Below are positions 12,969 to 20,195 of a DNA stretch of 46,849 nt, piece after piece. Under the pieces are notes generated by a model that was given only the letters and a program-made list of their open reading frames with translations, ran no database searches and was not told the DNA's origin. Location: the NCBI GenBank assembly GCA_964585585.1, contig CAZPEL010000001.1, forward strand, positions 1 through 46,849. Direction: 5' to 3'. The number at the start of each line of letters is the position of its first letter. Within the stretch, counting starts at the first letter, position 1. Made by a program: the position numbers and the translations under genes. This stretch comes from CAZNAQ01 sp964585585 (lineage in GTDB: Bacteria; Patescibacteriota; Patescibacteriia; Patescibacteriales; JAGXOH01).

Positions 12969-14303
12969 ATGATCAGACAAAAAAATTCGAATTTATTTGC
13001 CAGAATTTCCATGGTGGTTTTGGTTTTGATATTGATATTGGTCAGTTTCGGAGCCGGTTTGTATTTGCCGGGAAAAATGGAAGTAATGGAGGATCTGGCC
13101 AAAAGTGAGGCCATGTATGCCGGCAAGATCCTGGGTAAGTATTCCGAACCGGAAAAAGGGGCGTTGGAGCAGAACATTAATTTTGATCTTTATTGGGATG
13201 TTTGGAATACTTTAAAGGATGAGTATGTGGAAGGAGACAATATCAGCGATAAGAAGCTTTTCTATGGATCCCTGGAGGGGATGGTAAATGCCCTGGACGA
13301 CCCTCATACCACCTTTTTGGACCCTCAAGAGTCCCAGAATTTCCAGAAAAGTATGTCCGGTCAATTCGAGGGCATAGGAGCCGAGGTAAGCATGAAAAAG
13401 GATATATTAACAGTAGTAGCCCCCTTGGACGGCACTCCGGCGGACAGGGCGGGGCTTAAGGCCGGAGACAAGATCCTGGAGGTCAATGGAAGTTCTACTG
13501 AGAGTATGAGTTTGGATGAGGCCGTTAGCCGCATCCGGGGAGAAGAAGGAACTGACGTGGTTTTGACCGTGTTTAACGAAGATATGGAAGAGCCCCGAGA
13601 TGTAACCATAACCCGAGGAGTGATCGAGGTAAAAAGCGTGGAGACGGAGCTAAAGAATAACGGTATATTTGTTATCGAGGTTAAGGATTTCAATAATGAT
13701 ACTCTGCGTCTATTCAACAAGGCGATAGAGGAGGCCCACGAAAGAGGAGCTCAAGGGATCATTCTGGACCTGAGGAACAATCCCGGCGGATATCTGGATA
13801 CCGCCGTAGAAGTGGCCAGTGCTTGGGTGGAAGACGGGCCGGTAGTGATAGAGAAATTCAGCGAGGAAAAGAAAAAGGAATACGAGGCCAGAGGAAAAGC
13901 CGAGTTAAAGGATTACCCGACTGTGGTTTTAGTGAATCGGGGTAGCGCTTCCGCATCCGAGATCGTGGCCGGAGCCCTACAGGATTACGAGGAGGCCGTA
14001 GTGGTGGGAGAGCAGACCTTTGGCAAGGGGTCAGTGCAAAGTTTAGTTCCCTTAAAAGAGGGATCTTCCCTGAAAGTGACTGTGGCTGAATGGCTTACTC
14101 CGGACGGAGAAACTATTAGTGAACAAGGAGTAACCCCGGAGAAGAAAGTGGAATTGAGTTTAGAGGATTACAACAATAACAAGACGCCGCAAATGGATAC
14201 GGCCATAGAGATATTGGAAAAAATGATCCAGGGCGAAGAGCTAAACCTGGATAAAGACCAGACCGGTACCACCACTGAGGAGACAACAAAACAAAATAAA
14301 TAA
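12969..14303 (+). CDS. S41-family C-terminal processing protease
   Basis: A 444-residue CtpA/Prc-type protease. An N-terminal membrane segment (about residues 14-35) exports it. A short helical region precedes a PDZ domain (about 125-215, with GQFEGIGAEVSMKKD and RAGLKAGDKILEVNG). The S41 core follows: GIILDLRNNPGGYLDTAVEV (about 267-286), GSASASEIVAGAL with the predicted nucleophile S328, and FGKGSVQSL with the general base K353; the 25-residue spacing matches E. coli Prc. Such proteases trim envelope proteins at their C-termini. The gene starts 7 bases after tsaC. A Thr/Glu-rich tail ends the protein. Confidence 0.93.
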   Translation: MIRQKNSNLFARISMVVLVLILILVSFGAGLYLPGKMEVMEDLAKSEAMYAGKILGKYSEPEKGALEQNINFDLYWDVWNTLKDEYVEGDNISDKKLFYGSLEGMVNALDDPHTTFLDPQESQNFQKSMSGQFEGIGAEVSMKKDILTVVAPLDGTPADRAGLKAGDKILEVNGSSTESMSLDEAVSRIRGEEGTDVVLTVFNEDMEEPRDVTITRGVIEVKSVETELKNNGIFVIEVKDFNNDTLRLFNKAIEEAHERGAQGIILDLRNNPGGYLDTAVEVASAWVEDGPVVIEKFSEEKKKEYEARGKAELKDYPTVVLVNRGSASASEIVAGALQDYEEAVVVGEQTFGKGSVQSLVPLKEGSSLKVTVAEWLTPDGETISEQGVTPEKKVELSLEDYNNNKTPQMDTAIEILEKMIQGEELNLDKDQTGTTTEETTKQNK

Positions 14304-14306
14304 AGT

Positions 14307-14357
14307 CAAAATGCAGAATAATAGAAAAGGATCTCGGTTTTGATATTGTGCATTTTG
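14307..14357 (+). other. Inverted repeat in front of pyrG
   Basis: CAAAATGCA (14307-14315) and TGCATTTTG (14349-14357) form a perfect 9-bp inverted repeat with 33 bases between. It has no T-run, so it is not a normal terminator, and it ends 16 bases before the pyrG start. It may be an operator or a leader hairpin for CTP synthase. Confidence 0.35.
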
Positions 14358-14373
14358 GGCATGGGGATTAATT

Positions 14374-16038
14374 ATGGCAGACAAAAAACATTTTCAGAAA
14401 GACCACACCAAGTATATTTTTGTGGTGGGAGGAGTTATGTCCGGTGTTGGAAAGGGAGTTACTTGCGCTTCTATTGGCGCCATTTTGGAGGGCAGGGGAT
14501 ACGGTGTTAGCGCTATTAAGATCGATCCTTATATCAATGTTGATGCCGGAACTATGAATCCGGTGGAACACGGAGAGGTCTTTGTAACCGAGGATGGGGA
14601 TGAAACTGACCAGGACATCGGTAATTACGAAAGATTCCTGAACAAAAATATATTTCGAGAGAATTATATGACCACCGGCCGAGTTTATCAGAGCGTGATC
14701 CAAAAAGAAAGAAACTTGGATTACGGCGGTAAATGCGTGGAAGTGGTTCCTCATATTCCCATAGAGATCCGGGACAGGATACACAAGGCAGTGGAAAAAA
14801 CGGAGTCGGAAATAATGATAATAGAGATCGGTGGCACAGTGGGCGAATATCAGAATGTTTTATTCCTGGAGGCGGCCAGAATGATGAAACTTTATAATCC
14901 GGACAATGTTTTGTTTGTCATGGTGAGTTACCTTCCCATACCCCAAAAGGTGGGCGAGATGAAGACCAAGCCCACTCAACACGCTATCAGAACCCTGAAT
15001 TCCTCCGGAATCCAACCCAATTTTGTTATCGCCCGGAGTGAGGAGGAAGTGGATGACCCCAGAAGGAAGAAAATAGCCGTTAATTGTAATATAGATAAGG
15101 AGGACGTGGTCTCGGCCCCGGACATAGATTCCATTTACGAGATACCCCTTAATTTTGAAAAGGATAGATTGGGGGATAGGATATTGGAAAAATTCAACCT
15201 CAAAAGAAAGAAAAGAGACCTGGAGGAGTGGAAGAAAATGGTCGAAGCCAGCAGAAGCGCCAAAAAGGAGGTGGATATAGGGATTGTGGGGAAGTATTTT
15301 TCTACCGGAGATTTTTGTTTATCCGATTCTTATATTTCCGTGATAGAGGCCATAAAACATGCTTGTACCGATAATAAGTGCAAACCGAAGTTGCATTGGA
15401 TCAATTCCGAGGATATAGAGAATAAAAAGAAGAATTTAAAAAAATATGACGGAATCATTGTTCCCCAGGGTTGGGGTTCCCGGGGATCCGAGGGTAAGAT
15501 AGCTACCATCAAATATTGCCGGGAGAAAAAGATACCTTATTTCGGACTTTGTTACGGCATGCAGATGGCCGTGATCGAGTTCGCTCGCAATGTCTGCGGG
15601 TTCCAGAACGCCAACTCCGCGGAAGTGGATCCGGACACTCCTCATTCGGTTATACACATAATGCCGGACCAGGCGGATGTGATAGCTAATGGCCAGTACG
15701 GCGGAACTATCAGACTGGGCGGTTGGCCCTGTAAATTGGTTCCAGGAACTCGTTTGGCCCGGGCTTATCACAAAAAAACCAAGGATTGGACCGTTTCGGA
15801 AAGGCACAGGCATAGATATGAGTTCAATAATGATTATCGGGAAGAGTTGGAGAAAAAGGGTTTGAAGATAGCCGGGACCTCCCCGGACGGTAAAATAGTA
15901 GAGGCCATCGAGATAAGCGATCACCCCTTCTTTGTCGGAACCCAGTTCCATCCCGAGTATATCTCCAGACCTTTAAGACCCCATCCTTTGTTCGTGGAGT
16001 TTGTTAAAACTTGCTTGAAGCTTCGTAATAATAAATAA
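14374..16038 (+). CDS. pyrG: CTP synthase
   Basis: A 554-residue enzyme that converts UTP to CTP with ATP and glutamine. The N-terminal synthase domain has VVGGVMSGVGKGVTCASIG (about residues 9-27), IKIDPYINVDAGTMNPVEHG and DQDIGNYERF. The C-terminal class I glutamine amidotransferase has FGLCYGMQMAVIEFARN with nucleophile C393, and FHPEYISRPLRPHPLF containing the His-Glu of the triad. The oxyanion loop reads GLCYGMQ where GLCLGMQ is more usual, a common variation. Length is normal. A 70-base gap with an inverted repeat separates it from the protease gene, so it may have its own control. An AATTA-rich leader without a clear Shine-Dalgarno sequence precedes the ATG. Confidence 0.97.
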   Translation: MADKKHFQKDHTKYIFVVGGVMSGVGKGVTCASIGAILEGRGYGVSAIKIDPYINVDAGTMNPVEHGEVFVTEDGDETDQDIGNYERFLNKNIFRENYMTTGRVYQSVIQKERNLDYGGKCVEVVPHIPIEIRDRIHKAVEKTESEIMIIEIGGTVGEYQNVLFLEAARMMKLYNPDNVLFVMVSYLPIPQKVGEMKTKPTQHAIRTLNSSGIQPNFVIARSEEEVDDPRRKKIAVNCNIDKEDVVSAPDIDSIYEIPLNFEKDRLGDRILEKFNLKRKKRDLEEWKKMVEASRSAKKEVDIGIVGKYFSTGDFCLSDSYISVIEAIKHACTDNKCKPKLHWINSEDIENKKKNLKKYDGIIVPQGWGSRGSEGKIATIKYCREKKIPYFGLCYGMQMAVIEFARNVCGFQNANSAEVDPDTPHSVIHIMPDQADVIANGQYGGTIRLGGWPCKLVPGTRLARAYHKKTKDWTVSERHRHRYEFNNDYREELEKKGLKIAGTSPDGKIVEAIEISDHPFFVGTQFHPEYISRPLRPHPLFVEFVKTCLKLRNNK

Positions 16039-16048
16039 AAATAATTTT

Positions 16049-16468
16049 ATGCCCGAGGAAAACAAAAAAGGATCCCGAGGCAAAACTCTACTTACTGTTT
16101 TTATCACTTTTATTTTGACCGTGATCCTGGTTTTGGGTGGTTTGGGTTTATATATTTGGAAGGCCAACCCCCTTAACATTCAAGCTTGTTTGATATCCGG
16201 GGCCTTGAATTCAGTCGGGAGCCAAAATTCGAGTCAGGATTCCCAAAACAGCCAAACTTCGGACACGGACAAACATCCCTTGTTGAATGCGGACCAGGAA
16301 CAGCAGTTACAAGAGGCCGGCGTGGATGTGGGGAGTTTGCCCCAGGAGATATCTCCGGAAGCGGAAAAATGTTTTGAGGATAAATTGGGAGAGGATCGAG
16401 TGGAGGAAATAAAGAACGGAGCTACGCCCACCACTTTGGAAATAATGAAGGCCGGCTCCTGTTTTTGA
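16049..16468 (+). CDS. Small membrane-anchored protein of unknown function
   Basis: A 139-residue protein. A basic N-terminus (PEENKKGSRGK) precedes one membrane helix (about residues 13-35). A Ser/Gln/Asn-rich linker follows (about 50-75), then a small helical domain with QLQEAGVDVGSLPQEIS and CFEDKLGEDRVEEIKNGATP, ending at a cysteine-phenylalanine pair. The two cysteines of the exported domain (CFED and SCF) could form a disulfide. I recognise no named family. It starts 10 bases after pyrG and is followed by the separate phoH leader, so it is probably the last gene of the operon. Confidence 0.7.
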   Translation: MPEENKKGSRGKTLLTVFITFILTVILVLGGLGLYIWKANPLNIQACLISGALNSVGSQNSSQDSQNSQTSDTDKHPLLNADQEQQLQEAGVDVGSLPQEISPEAEKCFEDKLGEDRVEEIKNGATPTTLEIMKAGSCF

Positions 16469-16492
16469 TATTTTTTGGTTTAAGTGTAAATC
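16465..16492 (+). promoter_or_regulatory. Possible promoter of phoH
   Basis: TTGATA at 16465-16470 (overlapping the end of the previous gene), a 16-bp spacer and TAAATC at 16487-16492. It would give a leader of about 80 bases that contains the boxA-like element at 16522 and an AAAGGAGGT not followed by a start codon. Confidence 0.4.
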
Positions 16493-16521
16493 ATAAACAG
16501 CAATTCAAGAAAGGAGGTAAA

Positions 16522-16529
16522 GCTCTTTA
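16522..16529 (+). promoter_or_regulatory. boxA-like element in the phoH leader
   Basis: GCTCTTTA followed by AAACC, the same core as at 1515 and 18462. It lies in the predicted transcribed leader 50 bases before the phoH start. Confidence 0.4.
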
Positions 16530-16579
16530 AAACCGAATTTTTCGATTAATGGGTAGATATTTTAGAAAGGAGGTCTCCC

Positions 16580-17905
16580 ATGCCTAAGATGTTTGTTTTG
16601 GATACCAATGTTATCCTAAATGAGGGTAATTGCGTAGAAAGTTTTGATGAGCATGATGTGGTCATTCCGGTGTCCGTATTAGAGGAGCTGGACAGCTTTA
16701 AGTCCGGCAGCGATACCATCAATTATAATGCCAGAGATTTTTTGCGTTCCCTGGATGAGATAAGCGACAATAAGCTCTTTGACGGCGGTATAGATATAGG
16801 CCCGGGAAAAGGAAAACTTAAAGTGGTCTTGGAGCAACAGACCCAACAAGTGATCAAGGATAATTTTCCCAGTTCCAAAGTCGATCATCGGATCCTTAAT
16901 ACCGCCCTTTATCTCCAGAAAGACAATCCGGGCAAGGAAGTTGTCCTTATATCCAAGGATACCAATTTGAAGATGAAGGCCAGGGCCGTGGGTTTAAAAG
17001 CGGAGAATTTAACCTCAGACCAGATCAAGAATGTGGACAACCTTTATCGGGGGGTCCGATACGAAGAAGGCGTGCCCGCGGAGGTTATAGATTTGCTTTA
17101 CCGAAAACCCTATGAGATAGGATTGGACCTGTTTCATAAAGAAGAATGGATGGCCAATGAATTTTTGGTCTTAAGGAACGGCAAAAAATCGGCGTTAGCT
17201 CGATACGTGGCCGGTCGGGATGTTGTTAGTAGGGTGAAAAAGGATATTTACACCTATATTGACCCCCAAAACGCCGAACAGGCCTTTGCTATGAACGCTT
17301 TGGTGGATCCGGGTATCTCTTTGGTTACTTTGACCGGCAAGCCGGGTACGGGTAAAACTTTGTTGAGTTTGGCTGCGGCCATGGAAGTTAAGAGCAATTA
17401 TCGCCAGATCTTTGTGGCCAGACCCAATGTTCCCTTGAGTAATCGGGATATGGGCTACCTGCCCGGAGACATTCAGGAGAAAATGGATCCTTATATGCAG
17501 CCCATAGAGGATAATTTGGCCCTGATCCAGGAGTTAGCCGGCAACAAGATCAATGGTAATGGCAAGCCCTTGGATATACAGGACATGAAGGCCAAGGGTA
17601 AGATAGTGATGTCGCCCCTTTCTTATATCCGCGGCAGAAGTTTGAACAAGATCCTCTTTATTGTGGATGAAGCCCAGAATTTGACCCGGCATGACATTAA
17701 AACCATTGCCACCCGAGCCGGCCAGAACACTAAAGTGGTCTTTACCGGAGATATTCATCAGATAGACCATCCTTATCTGGACAGTCGATCCAACGGAGTC
17801 AGCCACATCATCGAGAGCTTTAAGGACCAAAATATTTTTGCCCATGTGAACATGGAAAGGGGGGAGAGAAGCGAATTGGCCAATTTGGCCGCAGAGCTTT
17901 TGTAG
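16580..17905 (+). CDS. PIN-PhoH ATPase
   Basis: A 441-residue two-domain protein. Residues 1-~150 are a PIN ribonuclease domain (FVLDTNVILNE at the start, VDHRILNTALYL near 101, VLISKDTNLKMKARAVG near 122). Residues ~225-441 are a PhoH ATPase with Walker A GKPGTGKT (253-260), Walker B ILFIVDEAQN (about 357-366), and the Gly-Asp-rich VVFTGDIHQIDHPYLD. Such PIN-PhoH (PhoH2) proteins act as RNA helicase-nucleases. AAAGGAGGT 7 bases ahead of the ATG is a near-perfect ribosome binding site, unlike most genes here. The leader contains a boxA-like element. A strong terminator follows, so it may be a single-gene unit. Confidence 0.92.
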   Translation: MPKMFVLDTNVILNEGNCVESFDEHDVVIPVSVLEELDSFKSGSDTINYNARDFLRSLDEISDNKLFDGGIDIGPGKGKLKVVLEQQTQQVIKDNFPSSKVDHRILNTALYLQKDNPGKEVVLISKDTNLKMKARAVGLKAENLTSDQIKNVDNLYRGVRYEEGVPAEVIDLLYRKPYEIGLDLFHKEEWMANEFLVLRNGKKSALARYVAGRDVVSRVKKDIYTYIDPQNAEQAFAMNALVDPGISLVTLTGKPGTGKTLLSLAAAMEVKSNYRQIFVARPNVPLSNRDMGYLPGDIQEKMDPYMQPIEDNLALIQELAGNKINGNGKPLDIQDMKAKGKIVMSPLSYIRGRSLNKILFIVDEAQNLTRHDIKTIATRAGQNTKVVFTGDIHQIDHPYLDSRSNGVSHIIESFKDQNIFAHVNMERGERSELANLAAELL

Positions 17906-17920
17906 AATTTTTTTAATCTC

Positions 17921-17950
17921 AAAGGGCTTATTGCAAAATAAGCCCTTTTA
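17921..17950 (+). terminator. Rho-independent terminator with GCAA tetraloop
   Basis: AAAGGGCTTATT (17921-17932) and AATAAGCCCTTT (17937-17948) form a perfect 12-bp stem closed by a GNRA loop, followed by T residues. It ends phoH. Confidence 0.92.
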
Positions 17951-17963
17951 TTGTGTTCAGCAT

Positions 17964-17992
17964 AAAAAAAGGAGGCCTCATAGAGGCCCCCG
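17964..17992 (-). terminator. Rho-independent terminator of the 140-aa gene
   Basis: On the minus strand, GGGGGCCTC and GAGGCCTCC pair over a TAT loop (one G-T pair) and are followed by seven T. It lies just downstream of the gene that ends at 18008. Confidence 0.9.
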
Positions 17993-18007
17993 GGGGAAGG
18001 AGAGAAT

Positions 18008-18430
18008 TTAGGCGCAAATTCGGTTTTTTTTGTGCAGGGGGTAGGACTTAGGCAGAATAATATCTGCCTGGGCCAGAAGAAAGCGGTAGGGGTATTCCAG
18101 ATTTTTAGTGACTTTACTGTGTTTTAAAAAGTGTCTCAATGTGGGACAGCCGGCTTGCTTAAATTTGGCGTTCATTTCCTCCAGGGTTACAGCACGATCT
18201 AGTTGTAATGAGTGCCATTTGACCAATAGGGTTACAAACCGGATAAAACCGGTGCTTAAAAATTCATCTTGAAAGATTTCTGTCCAGAGAGACCTGGTTT
18301 TTAGGGGTAGCTTGATCTTGTGATCCGGAATAATGGAATCTATTACCTCTTCGGCCCCCTCAATATTTCGGAGGGCAGGAAAACGGTAAACCAGATCATA
18401 AAAAGGACTGTTCTTTTTTTTCTCTACCAT
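18008..18430 (-). CDS. 140-aa protein of unknown function
   Basis: A soluble 140-residue protein rich in basic and aromatic residues, with no signal peptide or membrane helix. Recognisable stretches are FYDLVYRFPALRNIEG near the start and QAGCPTLRHFLKHSKV near residue 92; none matches a family known to me. It has a complete expression unit of its own: promoter at 18496-18524, a 60-base leader with a boxA-like element, a strong Shine-Dalgarno sequence (AAAGGAGAG, 6 bases before ATG) and a strong terminator at 17964. This arrangement resembles those of phoH and the Cys-rich gene at 1545, which suggests a highly expressed protein. Confidence 0.7.
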   Translation of the reverse strand: MVEKKKNSPFYDLVYRFPALRNIEGAEEVIDSIIPDHKIKLPLKTRSLWTEIFQDEFLSTGFIRFVTLLVKWHSLQLDRAVTLEEMNAKFKQAGCPTLRHFLKHSKVTKNLEYPYRFLLAQADIILPKSYPLHKKNRICA

Positions 18431-18461
18431 TTTTTCTCTCCTTTGACTATTTTTTTTGTTC

Positions 18462-18469
18462 TAAAGAGC
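18462..18469 (-). promoter_or_regulatory. boxA-like element in the leader of the 140-aa gene
   Basis: On the minus strand TGCTCTTTAGAAC, the closest of the three copies to the E. coli rrn boxA (TGCTCTTTAACAA). It begins about 20 bases after the predicted transcription start and 32 bases before the ATG. Confidence 0.45.
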
Positions 18470-18495
18470 AATTGCGGTAAAAATTCAATAATAAA

Positions 18496-18524
18496 TTTAT
18501 ATCAATTTTCTTCTGATCCGTCAA
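18496..18524 (-). promoter_or_regulatory. Promoter of the 140-aa gene
   Basis: On the minus strand TTGACG (18519-18524), a 17-bp spacer ending in TGA, and TATAAA (18496-18501): near-consensus with an extended -10. Its -35 lies 3 bases from the -35 of the divergent promoter at 18528. Confidence 0.75.
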
Positions 18525-18527
18525 TAT

Positions 18528-18556
18528 TTGAAATTCTTTGTAGATAAGGGTAGAAT
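18528..18556 (+). promoter_or_regulatory. Promoter of the aromatic amino acid operon
   Basis: TTGAAA (18528-18533), a 17-bp spacer and TAGAAT (18551-18556). Transcription would start near 18563, leaving a leader of about 28 bases; there is no room for a leader-peptide attenuator. Confidence 0.7.
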
Positions 18557-18590
18557 AAAGAGAGAGGTAAATAATTTAAGCTAAATATCT

Positions 18591-19166
18591 ATGACCATAA
18601 AAATAGGTGTTTCCGGTAATAGGGGTAGTTTTTCAGAGGAAGCGGCCCAATATTATTGCCAGGAAGAGAAAATAGAGGATTTTGACCTTTCCTACTTGGA
18701 GAATGTTTCCAATGTTTTGGAGTCCTTGAGCAAAAAAGATATAGACAGGGGCATTTTCCCCATAGAAAATTCCAATGGCGGCATAGTTTACGAAGCGGTT
18801 CAAGCCATGAGCAAGTATAAATTTCAGATCGACAAGATATTCGAGATCGATATCAAAATGAATCTTTTAGTTGGGCCCGGGGTTAATGCTCAACAAATAA
18901 GGCAAATAGTTTCCCATCCGCAGGCCTTAAAACAGTGCCGAATGTATCTAAAACGTCGATGGCCGGAAACCGAATTGAAGGAATATTCGGACACGGCCGG
19001 AGCCGCTCGCGACCTTAGTCAAGGGGTGTTGCCCCCGGATTCGGCGGTTATCTCACCGCGGATCTGCGCGGAATTGTATGAATTGGAATTATTAGAGGAG
19101 GGGATACAGGATTTGAAATTCAATTTTACTACTTTTATAACAGCTTCTAATTATGCCCAAGAGTAA
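18591..19166 (+). CDS. pheA: Prephenate dehydratase domain, no ACT domain
   Basis: A 191-residue protein that matches only the catalytic part of prephenate dehydratase, which makes phenylpyruvate from prephenate. Signs: GNRGSFSEEAA near the start, GIFPIENSNGG (about residues 54-64), NLLVGPGVN, and SHPQALKQCRMYL near 108-120. The C-terminal ACT domain that gives feedback control by phenylalanine in most homologues is absent. The catalytic motif usually written N-x-T-R-F reads NFTTF here (about residues 178-182), so the conserved Arg is replaced by Thr. Activity is therefore uncertain. The end overlaps the next gene by 14 bases; the operon has its own promoter. Confidence 0.82.
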   Translation: MTIKIGVSGNRGSFSEEAAQYYCQEEKIEDFDLSYLENVSNVLESLSKKDIDRGIFPIENSNGGIVYEAVQAMSKYKFQIDKIFEIDIKMNLLVGPGVNAQQIRQIVSHPQALKQCRMYLKRRWPETELKEYSDTAGAARDLSQGVLPPDSAVISPRICAELYELELLEEGIQDLKFNFTTFITASNYAQE

Positions 19167-20193
19167 AAACCAAACCAAGATCGGCATCATAGGCCTGGGT
19201 AATTTTGGCCTTCTTATGGCCGCGGTTTTGAACGAAAATTTCCAGGTTCAAGTTTATAATCACGCCAAAGACCTGGATATATCCCAAAAAGCCAAGGACG
19301 CAGGAGTGGAGTTGGTGGGGTGGCCGGAGATATATGATTGCGATATAGTGATAATTTCCACTCCTATTTCCGTGACCAGGGCTTTGGTCAAGAGAGTAGC
19401 TCCTAATCTGAAACGAGGGGCTTTATTGTTGGATGTGGCCTCGGTTAAAGAATATCCCTGCCAGTGGTTAAAGAAATATGCGCCTAAGCATGTGGAGATC
19501 ATGGGAACCCATCCCATGTTCGGACCCACTACTGCCAAGTTTGATCCCAAGAAAAAATATTGGGAGATACGGGATAAACAGATAGTTTTGTGTCCTTTGC
19601 GAATAGAGGAGGATGGGCAAAACAGAATAATAAAATTCCTAAGATCCGATCTGGGTCTGAATGTTATCGTTACCACCCCCAAGGATCATGATTATCAAAA
19701 CGCTAAAACTTTGAGTTTTGTTCATTTTCTGGGGCGCTCTTTGACCCGGGCCGGTATAACTGAACAAAAAATTTATACACCGGGGTATGCTGATATGTTA
19801 AAGATATTACCCCATACCAATCAGGACAATTGGCAGCTTTTTTATGACATGAATAACTTTAATCCTTACGCCAAAAAAATAAGAAAAAAATTTTGGCGGG
19901 CTTGTTGGCAGATAGAAGAAAAGATAATCCGGTCGGACTCTCAGGGGGAATTGGATTTTAATCGGAATATGATAAGTGAAATAGACGAAAGGATCTTTGA
20001 GCTTTTGGAAACAAGAATGAAACATTGTCGGAATATAGGTCGGATAAAAAATGAAGAAGGTAGAGCCAAGGTGGATCCGAATCGGGAGAAAGAGCTGATA
20101 CAGAAGCAGGTTCGAAAAACCAAATTAAATCCGGATTTTATAAAGAATGTTTATAAGTTGTTGTTTCGGGAGAGTTACAAAAAACAAAAGTAA
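19153..20193 (+). CDS. tyrA: Prephenate dehydrogenase fused to C-terminal chorismate mutase
   Basis: A 346-residue fusion. Residues 1-~255 are an NAD(P)-dependent TyrA dehydrogenase: GIIGLGNFG with GLGNFG at 14-19, DIVIISTPIS (about 64-73), LLLDVASVKEYP, and MGTHPMFGP with the predicted catalytic H120. Residues ~268-346 are an AroQ-type chorismate mutase: ISEIDERIFELLETRMKHC, then GRIK and VDPNREKELI, where R289, K299, D308 and R311 fit the active-site pattern of the E. coli enzyme. The order is dehydrogenase then mutase, opposite to the enterobacterial TyrA. With the flanking genes it covers chorismate to phenylalanine and tyrosine. It overlaps pheA by 14 bases and is 2 bases from the aminotransferase. 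Confidence 0.88.
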   Translation: MPKSKNQTKIGIIGLGNFGLLMAAVLNENFQVQVYNHAKDLDISQKAKDAGVELVGWPEIYDCDIVIISTPISVTRALVKRVAPNLKRGALLLDVASVKEYPCQWLKKYAPKHVEIMGTHPMFGPTTAKFDPKKKYWEIRDKQIVLCPLRIEEDGQNRIIKFLRSDLGLNVIVTTPKDHDYQNAKTLSFVHFLGRSLTRAGITEQKIYTPGYADMLKILPHTNQDNWQLFYDMNNFNPYAKKIRKKFWRACWQIEEKIIRSDSQGELDFNRNMISEIDERIFELLETRMKHCRNIGRIKNEEGRAKVDPNREKELIQKQVRKTKLNPDFIKNVYKLLFRESYKKQK

Positions 20194-20195
20194 AT

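Noticed and set aside
16505..16530. Second ribosome binding site AAAGGAGGT in the phoH leader as a mark of a small gene
   Set aside because: The next ATG is about 30 bases away and its frame only gives 12 codons that run into phoH.
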